Part shown: piece after piece, positions 47,168 to 60,858 of the stretch
How positions within the stretch are numbered: position 1 is the stretch's first letter
Layout: every line of letters starts with the position of its first letter
The notes under the pieces: model-generated
Database searches by the model: none
What the model saw: only the letters and a program-made list of their open reading frames with translations
Told to the model about the DNA's origin: nothing
Program-made: the position numbers and the translations under genes
Assembly: GCA_963682055.1 (NCBI GenBank)
Contig: OY821747.1
Location: 21,574,126 to 21,638,125 of the forward strand
Direction of reading: 5' to 3'
Source of the DNA: Primula veris
Taxonomy: Eukaryota; Streptophyta; Magnoliopsida; Ericales; Primulaceae
Length of the DNA: 64,000 nt

Positions 47168-50100
47168 TCAAAAGAAATCAATCTCTAAATAATTACCCGA
47201 AGGCTTCACATCCACTCCCGGTACCCCCTTCTCCACCTCACCACCCTTAGGCGCTGACATGTCACTCTTTGCTGACGTGTCATTTCTCACCGACATGTCA
47301 ACAACGAACGGCTTAGGGACATCTGGCGGGCTAGTACACCGTATAAGCGCCCAGTTAATGCTCTGAAAGAAAGGATGCTGCTTGATTTCTGTAGCCCCGC
47401 GCCTATACGCGAGCCTATGTTGAGGCTCCTTAACTAACAGCCCTCGGATCAAATCCCTTGCAGCAAAACTAACCGCCGGATGGTCAGGAAACCTCAAAGG
47501 CTGGCCCACGACGTTAAACAAAGTCGCCCTATTCCCTTGCCCTTTAAACGGAGTCTTTCCAAATAATAATTCATAAAGAAAAATACCAAAAGTCCACCAA
47601 TCAACTGCACTACCATGCCCTTCCCCTTTTATTATCTCAGGCGCCAAGTACTCATGGGTACCCACAAAGGACATGGATCTAGCGCTAGTGGGCTCCGCCA
47701 TTAGCTCAGGTAGAGGTATAACTTGGTTGTAAACCTCTGATTTAGGTTTCTTCTCCTTTTTTGGTTTTTTTTCTTTTTTGGAACTTTTGAAGAAACGAGG
47801 GGCGAAGCAGCCTGGTTGGATACAAGCGGGTTGGACAACACAAGAGGGCTCGATGCAGTAGGCGGTTTCTTTAGAAAGAGAGGCTGAGGATTTGACGAGG
47901 GTCGGGCTGGTGGTGCATCTTAGAGAGAGGTCGAAATCGGAGAGCATGATGTGGCCGTCGTCTCTCACTAGGACGTTTTCTGGTTTCAGGTCGCGGTAGA
48001 TTATGCCTAGCATGTGTAAGTATTCCAATGCAAGGAGGACTTCGGCCACATAGAACCTACAAAATCGAAGCAAGGTAATGAGACGATATATATGAGAAAT
48101 GTGTCTGCCTGTACATATATTTGTGAACCTACATATGTAACTTCATTATTCTCCAGAAAATATTGATTTCTTAAATTGAAGGGCTTGTTTGGTTGCGGTT
48201 TTCCTTTTGGAAAAAATCAGGATTCTAAAGATTGCGGAAAAAATGGGCACACTTCTTTTCTTTTTCCAGGACTAAGAACCAGAAAAGAAAACTCTTGAGT
48301 TGGTCAATAGACACAGTCTAGCTTTTGAGCATAAAAACAAACGACTGACCTCAAAAAAGGCTCGCACATTAATTTTAAAAGCTTCTGGCTTTTCCAGGCC
48401 CAAGAACAGAAATGCTCGACTTAAAAGCTGATTATCTGAATACAGTCTAGCTTTTAAGCAACAATAAAAAGCTTAAAAGCTGCAAACAAGCTAGGTCCGA
48501 ATTTCCTCAATGGAAACTAAGTAGAAGATATTACTGGAACTAACAGAAATGAATAAAGACATGTGAGTCTCTGACTAGACTTGTCTTTATGCCTAATCCA
48601 GTAATCTGTGTATATTAGCCAAAAAGTTCTAGTTTGATGTTGTTAGTCGATGATGAAGTGATGGATCTAAATCTATTCACATGTATCAATATCAATTATC
48701 AAATATTTTGGGAGTGTGGGTATGCATATAGGCCATATGTAAAACACTTTCGTCTCAGTATCAAATTTCCTCGTACAGCCTAGTGTAAATTCACAAATCT
48801 CCAGAACAAAATCATTTTCTTCAAGAGAATAAGAATTAAGAACTCGAGATAAAGAAAGAATAAGAATTAAGAACTCGAGATAAAGAGATACACATCCGTA
48901 AGTTTCCTCAAAGAATAGAAGCGATACTCAAATAAGCTAATTTTTTCTTAACTTGACAAAAGTGTTGTGTTTTCCACGTTCAAATTTCTAACTCTTTCCG
49001 GCCAGAAACAAGAAAAGAACAGGTTTAAAGCTGGTCAACAAATACAGCCTACCTTTTAAGTGAAAAAGCTGAGCTAGCTGTAACAAAATAAGACCTGACT
49101 AGCTGATTTTACATAAATTCAGTCAGAAATCGATATATCGTGAACATTGAATTCTGATTTGCAACATCGTCATCCTTAATGTTCAGTCCTCAACCAATTA
49201 CAAACAAGTAATAAATGAAGATCATCCAAACCTCATTTTTATTCCAGCACGTTATCTTTAAAGTAATTTAGCAAACCACAATATATGGGATCCATCAATT
49301 CATCATCCAAATAAAATCAAACTAAATTGAGAACTACTGTACTATACTACATTCTAAAACAACACAGATGCACTAATATAGGTCAGAAAACCAGATTAAG
49401 CATACTAATCACAATTACGTATATCCATCATCCGTTTCTCTCAATAATTCACAAATACGAAACAAATTCCGATCTATTTTTTCCATTTCTTCATTTTGTA
49501 TGAGATAGCTTGGCAAGCATATGGATATCATCATTTCATTACCCACTAGACTGAGAACAGCCATTATATTGCATCATAAAATACTACAGATGCGCAAGCT
49601 CACAAAAGCAGATTACTGATACAAATAACACGATCACATATATTTGTAATAAATCTTAAGTAACTAATAATGGTCTTCTATTTCCTTATTCTGTATTTTA
49701 GCGAATAATCTCTAAAGTAATAAGCATACCACATGGATATTAGATCCATCCAAGTCAGCATTGGATAACAGCATCTAAGATATTGAACTATGTTTGTGGC
49801 ATCATAATCATATATTTGAGCTTTGCGCGCTAACAAATCATCTTTTTTTTGTTTATAAAAAAACCAATACTATATGAAAGCAATTAGTAAACTAATGTTT
49901 GTTAGTTACGTGGTACGCTTAGTGCACCAAGCAGAAAAGAATTAAAATAGGCGGTACACATAAAATCAATTATTTTGACTATTTCGTCATGTCTTTAATA
50001 TTTCGTATACAAAAGTTCTTTTATTTATTTTGGGCCAAAACCTATGGGTTATTTCTATTTAGCGTGCATACATGAAAACAAATGTTAGGTTGGGGTACTA

Positions 50101-51716
50101 GATGCTAATTTTGGAGGTTAGTGTTTGTTTAGCTTCCAAATCTGGTGACAAGTGTACAAACTACAGTTACCCCCATTAAAAAAAGCACTGCGGACATGCT
50201 AAAAATAGATCAAAGACACAGATTAGTACATTAGACATATAAATGTATAATACCTTCAATAACTATGTTATGGCCTCATAAAACACCACAGCTAAAAACA
50301 AATGACACTGCAAGAGTTTAAGCATACGAATAATTTCAATCAAATAGGCTTGTTTGCTTGCAGCTTACAACTTTTGACAAAACGTGCTGGACTTTTTTGG
50401 TTGGGAAAAGCTGGTTACATCAAAAGTAATAGGTTCTAGCTTTTTTGTGCAAAATAACCAGAAAAGTACAGCTCCTAAGCTGGCCAACCAAATACACTAC
50501 TAGCTTTGAGCTCAATACTGCAACCAAACAAGGCCTGCTCACATGTATCTACAATTAGATCACTGAAACCAAATAAAAAGAGAAAAAAAACATGGAAATG
50601 CTAGAAAAGAAAGTGAACTCAATTGTTAATTATTAATCTAGAAATTGGTGCATATACGTTTAGTGTACGGAAATGTAAGGAACCACATCATAAACCACTA
50701 CAGGTATGCTGAAATTAGATATCCAGTGTACAAAACATAAGTAACATACAAATAGATTTCATCACATAGTCACATTAATTTAACATTCGATTTCGACCAG
50801 TGAAGCCAAAAAAAGAGGAATAAAGGAGGGATTTTGATGCTGACCTGGCAGCATGTTCGGGAAAACACTTTCCGGGTTGTTTTTGCCTGAGCACATGTAA
50901 ATCTCCGCCAGGACAAAACTCCATCACCAAACAAGAAAACTTATCCGTCTCAAAATGTGAATACAAAGTAGGCAAAAACGGATGATCCAAGCACTCCAAT
51001 ATGTCTCTCTCCGTCTGAGCCCTCAGAAGCTTTTTCCGACTAGCTAAAGCAGTTTTATCCATCACTTTCATCGCAAAGTAGCTCCTCGTCCCACTCAATT
51101 CCGATAGATATACACTACCTATATCTCCACACCCCAATCTCTTCAAAAGCCTAAAATGATTTAATCCCAATAACCCATCTCGAGATCTAATGACTTTAAT
51201 AGCTTCCCATCTAGTATCGTTTCCTTTATGGGGTTTGTACATAGTACTCGTGAAACTACTCGAGCTACTTTCATCGCTGACATCACTCCCGGTACTCTCT
51301 CTATATAAGCTTGTTTTTCTACTCTCTACAACATCTTCGGAATTTGTAATTTCGTCGTTTTCGTCGGATCTTTCAGCGCTGCTCAAACCTTCTGTGATGG
51401 TAAAGCTTTGTTTTGCTTCTGTGTATTGAGTGGGAGCGTAGTTAACGGATTCTGCAATGGACAAACCAGCACAAGATATTGTTTCAAAATCAGTATCTGA
51501 AACATGTTTCTCATCTGGGCTTTCTAGCGTTTGATCGAGGACACCGTTTGGACTTATAAGTTCCGACTTTCCCTTGTTTGTTTTGTCTTTTTGTTGTTTT
51601 TCCATGTGATCACGGATGGTGTTATACGTATTATTTGACTGTACTGAACCGATTTGAGAGGATGAAGATCCTTTATATCGGGAATGTGTCATCGACGGAG
51701 AGTGAGAATGATTCAT
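47168..51716 (-). CDS. D6PK-like AGCVIII serine/threonine protein kinase
   Basis: Two exons, 50845-51716 and 47168-48056, join in frame to 1761 nt (586 residues). Residues 1 to about 180 are Ser-rich and variable. The kinase domain shows '[12 protein letters not shown]' (glycine loop), 'FAMKVMDK' (Lys), '[11 protein letters not shown]' (catalytic loop), 'LSDFDLSL' with DFD in place of DFG, which marks plant AGCVIII kinases, a long insertion before '[12 protein letters not shown]', and a C-terminal 'IDFF', the hydrophobic motif used for PDK1 docking. The insertion has a Lys-rich tract ('[13 protein letters not shown]') like the polybasic motif that holds D6PK at the plasma membrane. The 2.8-kb intron falls after 'PEHAA', a common position in this family. 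D6PK kinases phosphorylate PIN auxin exporters; by family this protein likely does so too. The gene is intact. Confidence 0.95.
48175..48500. repeat. MITE-like repeat in the D6PK intron
   Basis: It starts GGGCTTGTTTGGTTGCGG and ends AAAAGCTGCAAACAAGC, imperfect inverted ends. Related sequence lies at 48960-49110 and 50345-50535 in the same intron. A 31-bp tandem duplication (units at 48827 and 48858) lies between them. Confidence 0.5.
50345..50535. repeat. MITE-like repeat in the D6PK intron
   Basis: Starts AGGCTTGTTTGCTTGCAGC and ends ACTGCAACCAAACAAGGCCT, which are inverted repeats of each other. It belongs to the same family as the repeat at 48175-48500. Confidence 0.6.
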
Positions 51717-52355
51717 GGCAGAGTGAGAATAAACTATCTGAAGCTTTTAGAAATAAATAATATCGTCAACAATCGGCTAGATCTGGATATTTTCGCTGAA
51801 AATTGACATACAAGAACACCAAATTAAGCAAAAGGAAAAAAGCCCCGATTTGTATTGTAAAGCAAACACCCTAAATTAAGAAATTCACAATTGTTTAATC
51901 ATACTTGGACAATTTAAGAAAATACAAAAGGACTTAATCTTTGATATAAAGCAGACACCTTAAATCAAGATAAACCCCAAATTACGAAATCTGAAAGTGG
52001 CAAAAATAGTAAATTAAATAGAATAACTTGCACCACTATCCAATTGAATAATCACTCAAAATCAAGATCAAGCAAACGCAAAAAGACTCAACTTTTAATG
52101 CAAAAAATCATTTTGAAATAATATATAGAGAAATAAATGCGTATCAAGATAATCATCAACATCTTGTGCAATTAAAGCAAACATTTTCAGTTACCAATAA
52201 TAGTAAAGAAAGAGAAACACAATCAGCTGCATAAACTGTACTATGAGATTAAAATTATCCTATTTAAATGCAAATAAACTGTAGATAATGTGACAATCAT
52301 CAAAATCTAGTACAATTAATACAAAAATTGCTATCATTAACAAAAACACAAAATG

Positions 52356-52681
52356 CACCAAAAGATCTCATTTTTCACATAAAACCCAAATACTAAACCC
52401 TCTAAATCATAATCAAAATCACACAAACCCCACATAATTAAAACTATCATCGGTAATTTACTCATTTTTTAAGATTATTTAACAATTAAATTAAGTGAGA
52501 AAAAAACTTACCCAAAAAAGATCACATTTTTCACATAAAAAAACCAAACACTAAAACCCTCTAAATCATAATCAAAATCACACAAAACCCACATAATTAA
52601 AACTATCATCGGATCTTTAACAACTTTTTTTTGAAGAAAATTTAACAATTAAATAAAGTGAAGAAAACAAAAAACTTACCC
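52356..52681 (-). repeat. Tandem duplication in the 5' leader of the D6PK gene
   Basis: Two adjacent copies of about 160 bp (about 52356-52515 and 52520-52681) share TTTTTCACATAAAA, CCCTCTAAATCATAATCAAA and AACTATCATCGG. Each copy ends with ACTTACCC, which on the minus strand is GGGTAAGT, a good splice donor. The second copy probably supplies the donor of a 5'-untranslated intron whose acceptor lies close above the ATG at 51716; the first copy gives a spare donor. Confidence 0.7.
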
Positions 52682-52839
52682 AACAAATTTTTTAAGGAAA
52701 AACCCACAAAACCCAAGTCTTTATTCACATTGATGCATTTTATAAAGTAGCCAAAAAAGAAGTAAAGCATAGTATATACAAGACTTCAATTTAAAAATTA
52801 AAAAGATTAGAAAAAAAAAAGTAATATTTAATTACCAAA

Positions 52840-52965
52840 CCAAATGGTGTAGAGAGAGAATCAATCTCTCTCCTAACTCTCTATATATCTCTCTATCTCT
52901 GTGTGGACTGAAAAGTGTGTGAGAGAGAGAAAGAGTAATCTCTTTTGAGATCCAATCACAGAGAG
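52840..52965 (-). promoter_or_regulatory. GA/TC-rich promoter region of the D6PK gene
   Basis: Dense (CT)n/(GA)n tracts at about 52850-52970 with a TATATAGAG-like motif on the minus strand. Such pyrimidine-rich leaders are common at plant transcription starts. The exact start is not visible. Confidence 0.4.
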
Positions 52966-53139
52966 ATGAATATGTTTGATGATGAAAATTGAAAAGAATA
53001 AAAAAGGGAATTAATTTTGAGTAAAGATTCTTTTATGCTAATTTATGTCGTATACTGTGTTTGGCTAATTTCTGTTTTTTCATTTTTTTCACACAAAAAA
53101 AAAAATACTTACAAAAAAAGTAAGAAACAGAAAAGTACA

Positions 53140-53610
53140 ACTAAGCTGGTTAAGCAAAGCAAACCCCAACAAGGCCAACAAGTAAATTACAATTACAATT
53201 ACAATTAAGGATGCCATTAATTTGTTATCTTTTTGGATTTTCTCTTTATATCTATCTTTGTAAAAATTTGCATTGTGAATTTAGTTTTACATGGATCAGA
53301 TGCATTGTTTTTTAGAGTATCAAACTATGATATACCTACACTTAAAAAAAAAAGCTACTAAAAGTGTTATATCATACTTTTTGATTTCATATCGTGACTT
53401 ACTGACCCGTTGACAAAAAAAAATAAACGAGTAAAGCAAGGCAAAACACAACAAAAGCCAAAAAAGTAAATTACGATTACAATTAAGAATGTTATTAATT
53501 AGTCTCTTATCTTTTGGGATTTTTTCCTCTTATATCTCTATCTTTGCAATATGAATGTATAAGTTATGAATGTAACTTATAGATGGACTAAGTGCACTAT
53601 TTTTTAGTGT
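53140..53610. repeat. Duplicated block near the D6PK promoter
   Basis: Two direct copies (about 53140-53320 and 53425-53610) share AAGTAAATTAC(A/G)ATTACAATTA, TTATCTTTTGGGATTTTYTC and TATATCTMTATCTTTG-like segments. Confidence 0.6.
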
Positions 53611-54419
53611 CAACCCAATTAAAACAAATGTTTAAAAATTTACAAGGCGGATTTCTATTCGTAAGCAGGTGTGAAGATAGTTGGAGTAATTGGGAACAAC
53701 AACATACGCTATCACTCTTACTAATTTTATTAAAATTAATCATTTGTCACTCCCATATTTTTATTACTCGTAGTACTTGTCTTTACCTCTAGCCGGAAAT
53801 AGGTCCCCTATCACCTAATTCCGTCTTACTATTCAATCGCTTAATCTCGTTTAATTCACTATGTATTGAGGCTTCGCCTAATTTTCCATCTAACCTGGCA
53901 TTTTAGAATACTTATTCAAAACTATAAGGAACTTTGGTGGTAAACTATCCTTAATTAAATAAATAAAAATAAAAATAAAAACTGATTGGCTTGGCACATT
54001 ACTACATTTTAGGATGAAAAGGTCCATTTAAGTTTTTCTCCCTACAATATTATTGGTGGTGTTTTTTTGGTAAACAGAAATTACACCCTCGAGAGGTTTA
54101 GTAAATAGTGATTTTGATGAGGCTAGTTTGACATATAGACGGTCAACATCCCGTGAGTTTTCAGAAACAGTCATTTGTACTCGTTTCGGTCACTTTTTAA
54201 CCCTTTTGGGGTAGCTGGCCATTCAATTATACACCGTTGATTTTTAGTAAATAGTCACTTAGACCATACTACTAATTTGAAATACAAGCAGAGTCACGTT
54301 AACTTTCATAACATTTATATTTAGTAATTATGTTAATTAAAGAATGAAGTATAAGGAAGTGGCATACTAAATTCAAGTTTGAACGTACATTGTTTCTTAA
54401 AAATTATTACTTTACTGGT

Positions 54420-54870
54420 ATTTGGGGTCGTTAACGAAGCGAAACGAGACGAAAGCAGACAATTTTGTTTCGTTTAGTTTTTGTGTTTTTCTTTATCGTT
54501 ACATTTCGTTTAGTAATAAACGAAAACGAAACGAGATCTTAACGAAACGAACACGAAATTTTTCATGAAATTTTCGTCTTATTCACACCTCTATATATTA
54601 GTTTGTAAGTAACTTACTAACGCTAAATTTCGTACGTGAACCGGTATGTTACATGTAATCATATTTACATTTCACCTATATAATTTTATATAATGAGTTT
54701 TAAATTCATATATATATATATATTAGACGAAAATGAAATTTAACTAAACGAACAAGGCTAAGATTATAATCATCTCATTTACTTAACAACTATTTTATTT
54801 CATTATCATTTTATTTAGTAATTAACGAAAACGAGACCAGCTATTAAAGAAACGAAAACGAATTTTTGGC
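54420..54870. repeat. CGAAAC-rich diverged repeat
   Basis: AACGAAACGAAAACGA-type words occur repeatedly on both strands in two clusters (54420-54565 and 54725-54870) that look like diverged copies. No coding capacity. Confidence 0.55.
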
Positions 54871-57207
54871 ATCATTCAGGGCCTACTAGTATTGTAGGAT
54901 AAATATAATTTTAGAAACTAAGTAGTTGTAAGTAATTATTTATTGAACCTTTGATGAATTTAGTGTTCTATTTCCTATTACATTTATAAACATCAAACGT
55001 TAAATACTACTAGTATCATTTCATTATAACATTTACAAAATCACATATTTCTTCACATATATTAGCATTTACTTTGCTGATCAATAAAGAAAAAATGGTG
55101 CCTTTCTTCACATATTAATTTGGATGAGGAATCCTTGTACGGTTACACCAAAAGTCTTTAATTATTTTATCCCCAACTTTGCAAAAATTGACAGATTCGT
55201 CTCCAAGTCTTGCAAAGGAGCATGAATGTTTCTTTCATAACATGGACTGTAATACTTAAGAATATAATTATAAAAAGCAATACACTTGAGTTCATTGATA
55301 AGTATATATTGCTTCACTTATCCGATTTATTGTTCATGCGGTGGATTAATGTTGCATGTTTAAAACTTGTAAAAAATCATTTATTTTTTATGTCACTCAC
55401 TCCTGAGTCGTGTACATTTTCCATCTATCAAATAGCATCATTTCAAAAAAAAATAGCATTATAGCAAGATAAATAAATATATTTATATTGTATTGATATT
55501 TGGGAAAAAACGATGCTCGAGTATGTACTATAGTGTTATAAAATACGGATTTAGATATTATGTCATCCATATGTGGACAGCAAAGGTGTCTATATACTTT
55601 GTTCTTTTAAACATTGCCGTTTTAATGATTATAACTAATTTGATATATTTCTCTTGCAGATCTTGTGTATTATTTTAAAGAGCTTTTTACTCCATTCGTT
55701 CTTTACTAGAAGAAATAATTTCCGTTATATTAAATATAATAAATAAGTAAATTAATAATTTTTATTTCCGTTATACAGATAACAAATAGGCAAATTAATA
55801 GGTTTAATTTCCATTGTACCTTAATATACACATGAATCGTTGGTGAAGGCTAGGCGATGACATAATTAGTAATATATTTGGAGTAATTTCTGAAACCTAT
55901 TTGTGTAACTTCATAGTTCATACAGTTTAGAGAAATAATAAATTAGAAAACTGCAAGTAAGTTTGATTAATGTAAGTAGTAAATAATTTAGAGTGATTAG
56001 AAAATTAAATTTCAATATTAAGTACTAGAAAGAGAGTGGAGTAAAAACTGAGTTGGGAAAAGTAGGAGAACCAAAATAGAGTTATTAAAAGCTAAATTAA
56101 AAAGACAAGGTTTGAAGAACAGACACCTCTACTTATCCACATATATATATATGAATTGACATATAATCCAAATAAATCCATACAAATAAATACGTGCCCC
56201 TGAATTACTCTTAAAAACGTACACATATACCTTTTTCTATTAATAATGTCGATTGCTATTTTAGACAAATGTTTGTCGGGGAAAAAAGAAATCAACTATT
56301 TTTAAAAATTAGTAGGGGGTGCTTTTGTATATACAAAATTATTATTGAAGAAGAGATAAAAGTTTCTTAAATGAAGGCCACATAACGCATGAGGGTCTTT
56401 GTGGTTTTAGTGGGATTGGTGGAACCCATATAGCCTTCACTTGTTTTTTTTTTTAATCTATAAAACCAATCATAGACATGAAATTTCATACAACGTTTAT
56501 CATTGAGAAAAAAATAGCTAAAAGTCTAGTCATTGTTGTCTCAAATAACTTATTTCCCGTCAACTTTTATGATGAAAATAAGTTCCCAAGGTAGTAATTG
56601 GAAGTTTTAAAAATTTAGTCCCTTTACTTACAAAAATTGACAATTTACCTCTTCTTCACTAATCTATTAAGTAAATTTCATGGGAAAAATATGCGGTAAC
56701 GGGAGAACTCTTTTCGGTAGCTATCACGATTTATGTATCATTTTTTATCTTCATTTTTCATATTGACAACTATTATATAAAGGAAAGAGGAAGTTAGCAT
56801 GTTGATTCTCATTAGTTTATAGTTTAAATTTCTGATAATATACAATATTAATCCCGATTATATTAAAATTAGAACCGTCGGAATTATGATCACACACATC
56901 CACTAATATCTTGCTCAAGCGCCTCTTATATAAGGAGTTCTGAAGCAACTTTAAAAACTACAACTTTAAAAAAAAATTTAAAAACTAAAACAGCACAGTA
57001 GCTCTAACAAAATTTTATTTTTTAATATGGAGTGTTACTCTTTTATTTAATCTTTATGCCAAACATAATTGAGTATATCAATGCAAATAAGCTCATTCCA
57101 ATACTTAAAGATACCCATTTACCAGAGTAGAAAATATTAAAAGGAGGGGTGATCACATGGGAATGGGGTTGTAATTTATTTATTTATTTATTAGTAACCG
57201 CGCCAAA

Positions 57208-57238
<31 letters not shown>
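57208..57238. repeat. (ATT)n microsatellite
   Basis: About ten ATT units. Confidence 0.9.
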
Positions 57239-57239
<1 letters not shown>

Positions 57240-58738
57240 GCGCCAATTTCATTAATTACGGGAACCGGAGAATACTCACATGCATGCACGTGACCAACAA
57301 ACCAATGCATGTGCTGTTTACAATATCCAGCTCAACTTATTACTATCTACCACTTTTATTTTATTTTTTGGAAATTAAGAACAACAAAATATATACAATG
57401 ATTCGATGGTTATTTTTTATTTTTTGTTTAACAACAAATAATTTTTAGAAACTAGCAATAAGGGAATGTTGGTAAATTTTAGCAATAGAATAACAGTTTT
57501 ATTATGTAACGTTGTTGCTAAAAAAAATTGCGACTCATTATACCTACATGTTTTAAAAAGTTATCTATTATTATCATAACATTTTATTTTAGTTACGAGT
57601 GGATGTGTTGGTCTGGGTATGAAAAGATTTTGAGTAGGCTAGCAGTCGAGTTTGTGCCGAGCAGAGGGTGACAATATATATCTGGCTAACTAGTGAACAA
57701 TTTCGTTTCAAAATACAAAGAGCAACATCTACCGAAAGATGATGAAGTCGTTGTTGAATATTATCTCATATTGCATGGGTTCTCGGTCCTAAGCTATACT
57801 TATATATGAGCTATATATTCTTTTTTCTAATTATAATGTCTTTTGTTGGGATTAGATATACTCTTACCGTCGTCAAATTAATATTAGATTTGTCATGAAT
57901 TCATTTGTGCATTGAATTGTTTTCTCGATGTTGTATTTTTGTTGACTGTTCATGTTGGTTTTCTATTTTGTATTGTAGTTACAACGAATTTTTACATATA
58001 TTGGCAAAACAAGAATAACTAAAAATAAGGAAATATTCTGGAGGGATTGGTTCAAGAATAACTCAAAATAAGGAATTCCGGAGGAATTGGTTGAGTGCTT
58101 ATTATATCACATTATCATAAATGATGACATTCTATTTTAACTGTTACTAATTTTTCTTGATAGTATTCTGTAAATCTCACTGAAAACTCTTGAAGAGGAT
58201 AATGGAATATTCAGTTTCGGGTAACCGTCCTTTCGAGTAGTTTATAATTTCTTCTATCTCTTTTAATGTACTTTTTAAATGAACGTATCGAGATTTGCAT
58301 CGGTGTAAAATTTGAGTTACTTGGTATAAGGTTTCAGAAAGATGGCAATTTTGAGATGTCTGATCTCAATTCTTATCTCAAATTCGAATAAGTCATGTTC
58401 TTTGCTTGAAGTGTGTAGCCAAACAAGCCCTATGCTTCCTTTATAGTAGGAGTAAAACACAAGCAGACAAATAAGCTCTTGAGCAAAAAGAACCTATATT
58501 AAAACAGAAGCCAAACAATCTGTTAAGTTGTTGTTCTAATAAATGTCCAATGGATACATTAGTTTGACTAACTTATTAAAGAGTATGCAAATGCAGAAGC
58601 TTTACACAAACAGATTGAACTAATTCTACAGCACTACTTACATAATCTGATAATAGGCATGTGCTCATGTAGTTTACAATCATGACCCTTTACTAGGCTA
58701 ATTAACATAAGAATAGTAACTCACTTGGAAAGTGTGTA

Positions 58739-60858
58739 TCATGAATTTTGTAATAAATTTTCAAGATACATGTTCAATACATATCTCCCTGTGGACAAAA
58801 CGTCGAGTCTTTTCTCACTAGGTTCGTACTTCCCTTTACGCAGCTGATATCGATGTGTTACAGACGAAATTGTGTAGGTTTGGCCTTCGATTGTTACACT
58901 TTCCCCACACTGTAAATTCTGCTATGTAGATAAAGATATTAAAGATAAATTAGACCAAAAAAATACTTAAAATGCATATGCAGGTAACATTCTAATTTCC
59001 AACATATGAGGATTGTATTACGAATACTGATGAAAAGACGAGGAAACGCTAGAAAGTAGAAACTGCCACTGGGTATAGATAGACGGATACTAAATTGAAC
59101 TGATGCAAGTTAAATTCAGACATTTGTGGTTAAGTATCTAAAAATATAGAACAAATACAAGAAAAGTGCTAGTAGCCATCAAAAGTATGGATATACCACT
59201 GCTGAAATGCATTAAAAGTTTAGAACAGCAAAGGTATGTTCATAATCGGACATTCGTATCAATGGATAAACTGAAGTAATGCGATTTGTACATACTTATG
59301 TACATAATCTGTGTGACGAGAAAACATCCATGAATTTTATAAAAGTTGTAGAGCCAATAAAATTATGGAGATGTAATAGACTCATCCCCACATATTATCT
59401 ACATACGTTATCATGTATGTCAAGAATTTTTGGACTAGCATATGCAACTTGTACGACTTAGTTTAGCAAAAGAATGTGAAACTTTCGCCTAGCTTCTGTT
59501 TGCCACTCTGGCTTCCTTTATAGTAAAGCAGAGGTATTCTAGTTGTTTTCGTGGGTTCTATGTAGGTCACAAAAGGCACATTCTGGTGATGGAATAAATG
59601 AAATAACACATGTAATAAAAGGCAAGCCTAACCATAATCACAGAACAAGGTTACAGCTAGGAATAGTTAACTTTAGGATTCCAGTATATGCTACGAATAC
59701 GAGTTGTCTAGAAGTTTAGCTACGGTATCTTTTTCTGTATTTATATCTCTGTATGTTTTCTAAGATCAGAAGTGAAACTCAAGTCTTGAAGCTACCAACA
59801 ACCTAGGCTAAAAACATAAAGTAATTACACATTTGAATCCAGCCAAATCAAATGAGATTTCAATCATATGGTATCGCTCGGAATGGTCATCAGGAATTTT
59901 AGTAAGGCGAAGAAATTATCTCATTTTAAGAACAAGAAAGAGCTGTTGATTATGTTCATCGAAACGTGAGATAAAAAAAAAAGCCCTTAGGGGCAAGTAC
60001 AAGAGCGTAATTGAGTAGTAAAGGAAAATGTAAGCTGTTCATATTTCATAATATCGATGAAATTATGTTTATAAATCTGATACGCAACTGTCATAGGTTC
60101 ATTATAATAGGTAAACACCTAAAAGTTGAATGGCTGGAAATATTTATGCCTCAGAATAGTAGATAAGATTGAACACATGACCAACTTCAAAAAGGCAAAC
60201 ATAAACAACAGAAGGCATTGGTTTTTGTTTTAACTATCCTTGTTAACAAGAAAAAGCATAAATCTTACCCCATCTCAGAACGACCGACAGACAATATTCC
60301 TTTTCTAAAAAAAATCTATGGGCTTTATATCTAAAACTCGAATTCTTAAGGAAATAAACAACTTCCAGTAATTCTAGTCGTAATTACAAAATTAATCCCG
60401 TAAGTTATGATACTTTACTATCCAATTTAAGTATACTCCTCAATGGGAAATGAAATTATAGGAGAGCAACAAACAAAATAAGAGCCTTACCCACCCTGCA
60501 AACATTTCGGCATGCAACTATTAAATCATCACTACGAAGAAATACGAATTGAGTTCTAAACGAAAGATATAACTAGCATAGAAAAGAAGAAAAATGGTAG
60601 GCTTACGGCAGGAAAACAACGAATGCCGAGGTTCTTAGGAGGTGGTGTAATGTTAATCACTTTATAAGGATGCTTGTTTTGATCTCTTTCCGTGTCCTTC
60701 TTTCGACACACAATTCCAGTCCCCTGTATATAAAAAAAATGGCAACAACAAAAATCAAAATGTTAAAAAGAATAAGCTAAATTAGATATTATGTAACACA
60801 ATTGGATATTTTCATCTGGTACCTTATGAAATGCAGAAATGTTGAATGCCATTGCCAT
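58739..60858 (-). CDS. Conserved 110-residue plant protein of unknown function
   Basis: Three exons join in frame on the minus strand: 60823-60858 (MAMAFNISAFHK), 60607-60723 and 58739-58918, giving 333 nt and 110 residues; all borders are GT..AG. The product is basic and soluble, with 'GTGIVCRKKD', 'VINITPPPKNLGIRCFP' and 'CGESVTIEGQTYTISSVTHRYQLRKGKYEP' (three Cys in the middle), and a C-terminal helix 'GRYVLNMYLENLLQ'. There is no signal peptide or membrane segment. The middle part reads like a small beta-barrel. I recall similar predicted proteins in other plants but not a name or function. Introns are 99 and 1688 bp. The clean exon structure and low repeat content of the exons argue that it is real. 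Confidence 0.82.

Larger units (their letters stand above)
52970..58738. other. Long AT-rich intergenic stretch
   Basis: About 5.8 kb without a supported gene. It holds a duplicated block (53140-53610), CGAAAC-rich repeats (54420-54870), TA-rich tracts and an (ATT)n microsatellite (57208-57238). ORFs at 55210, 55493 and 57149 show no family features. Confidence 0.5.

Noticed and set aside
55210..55678. Two adjacent ORFs of 84 and 61 codons
   Set aside because: Rare-codon, A/T-driven peptides with no family features or gene structure.
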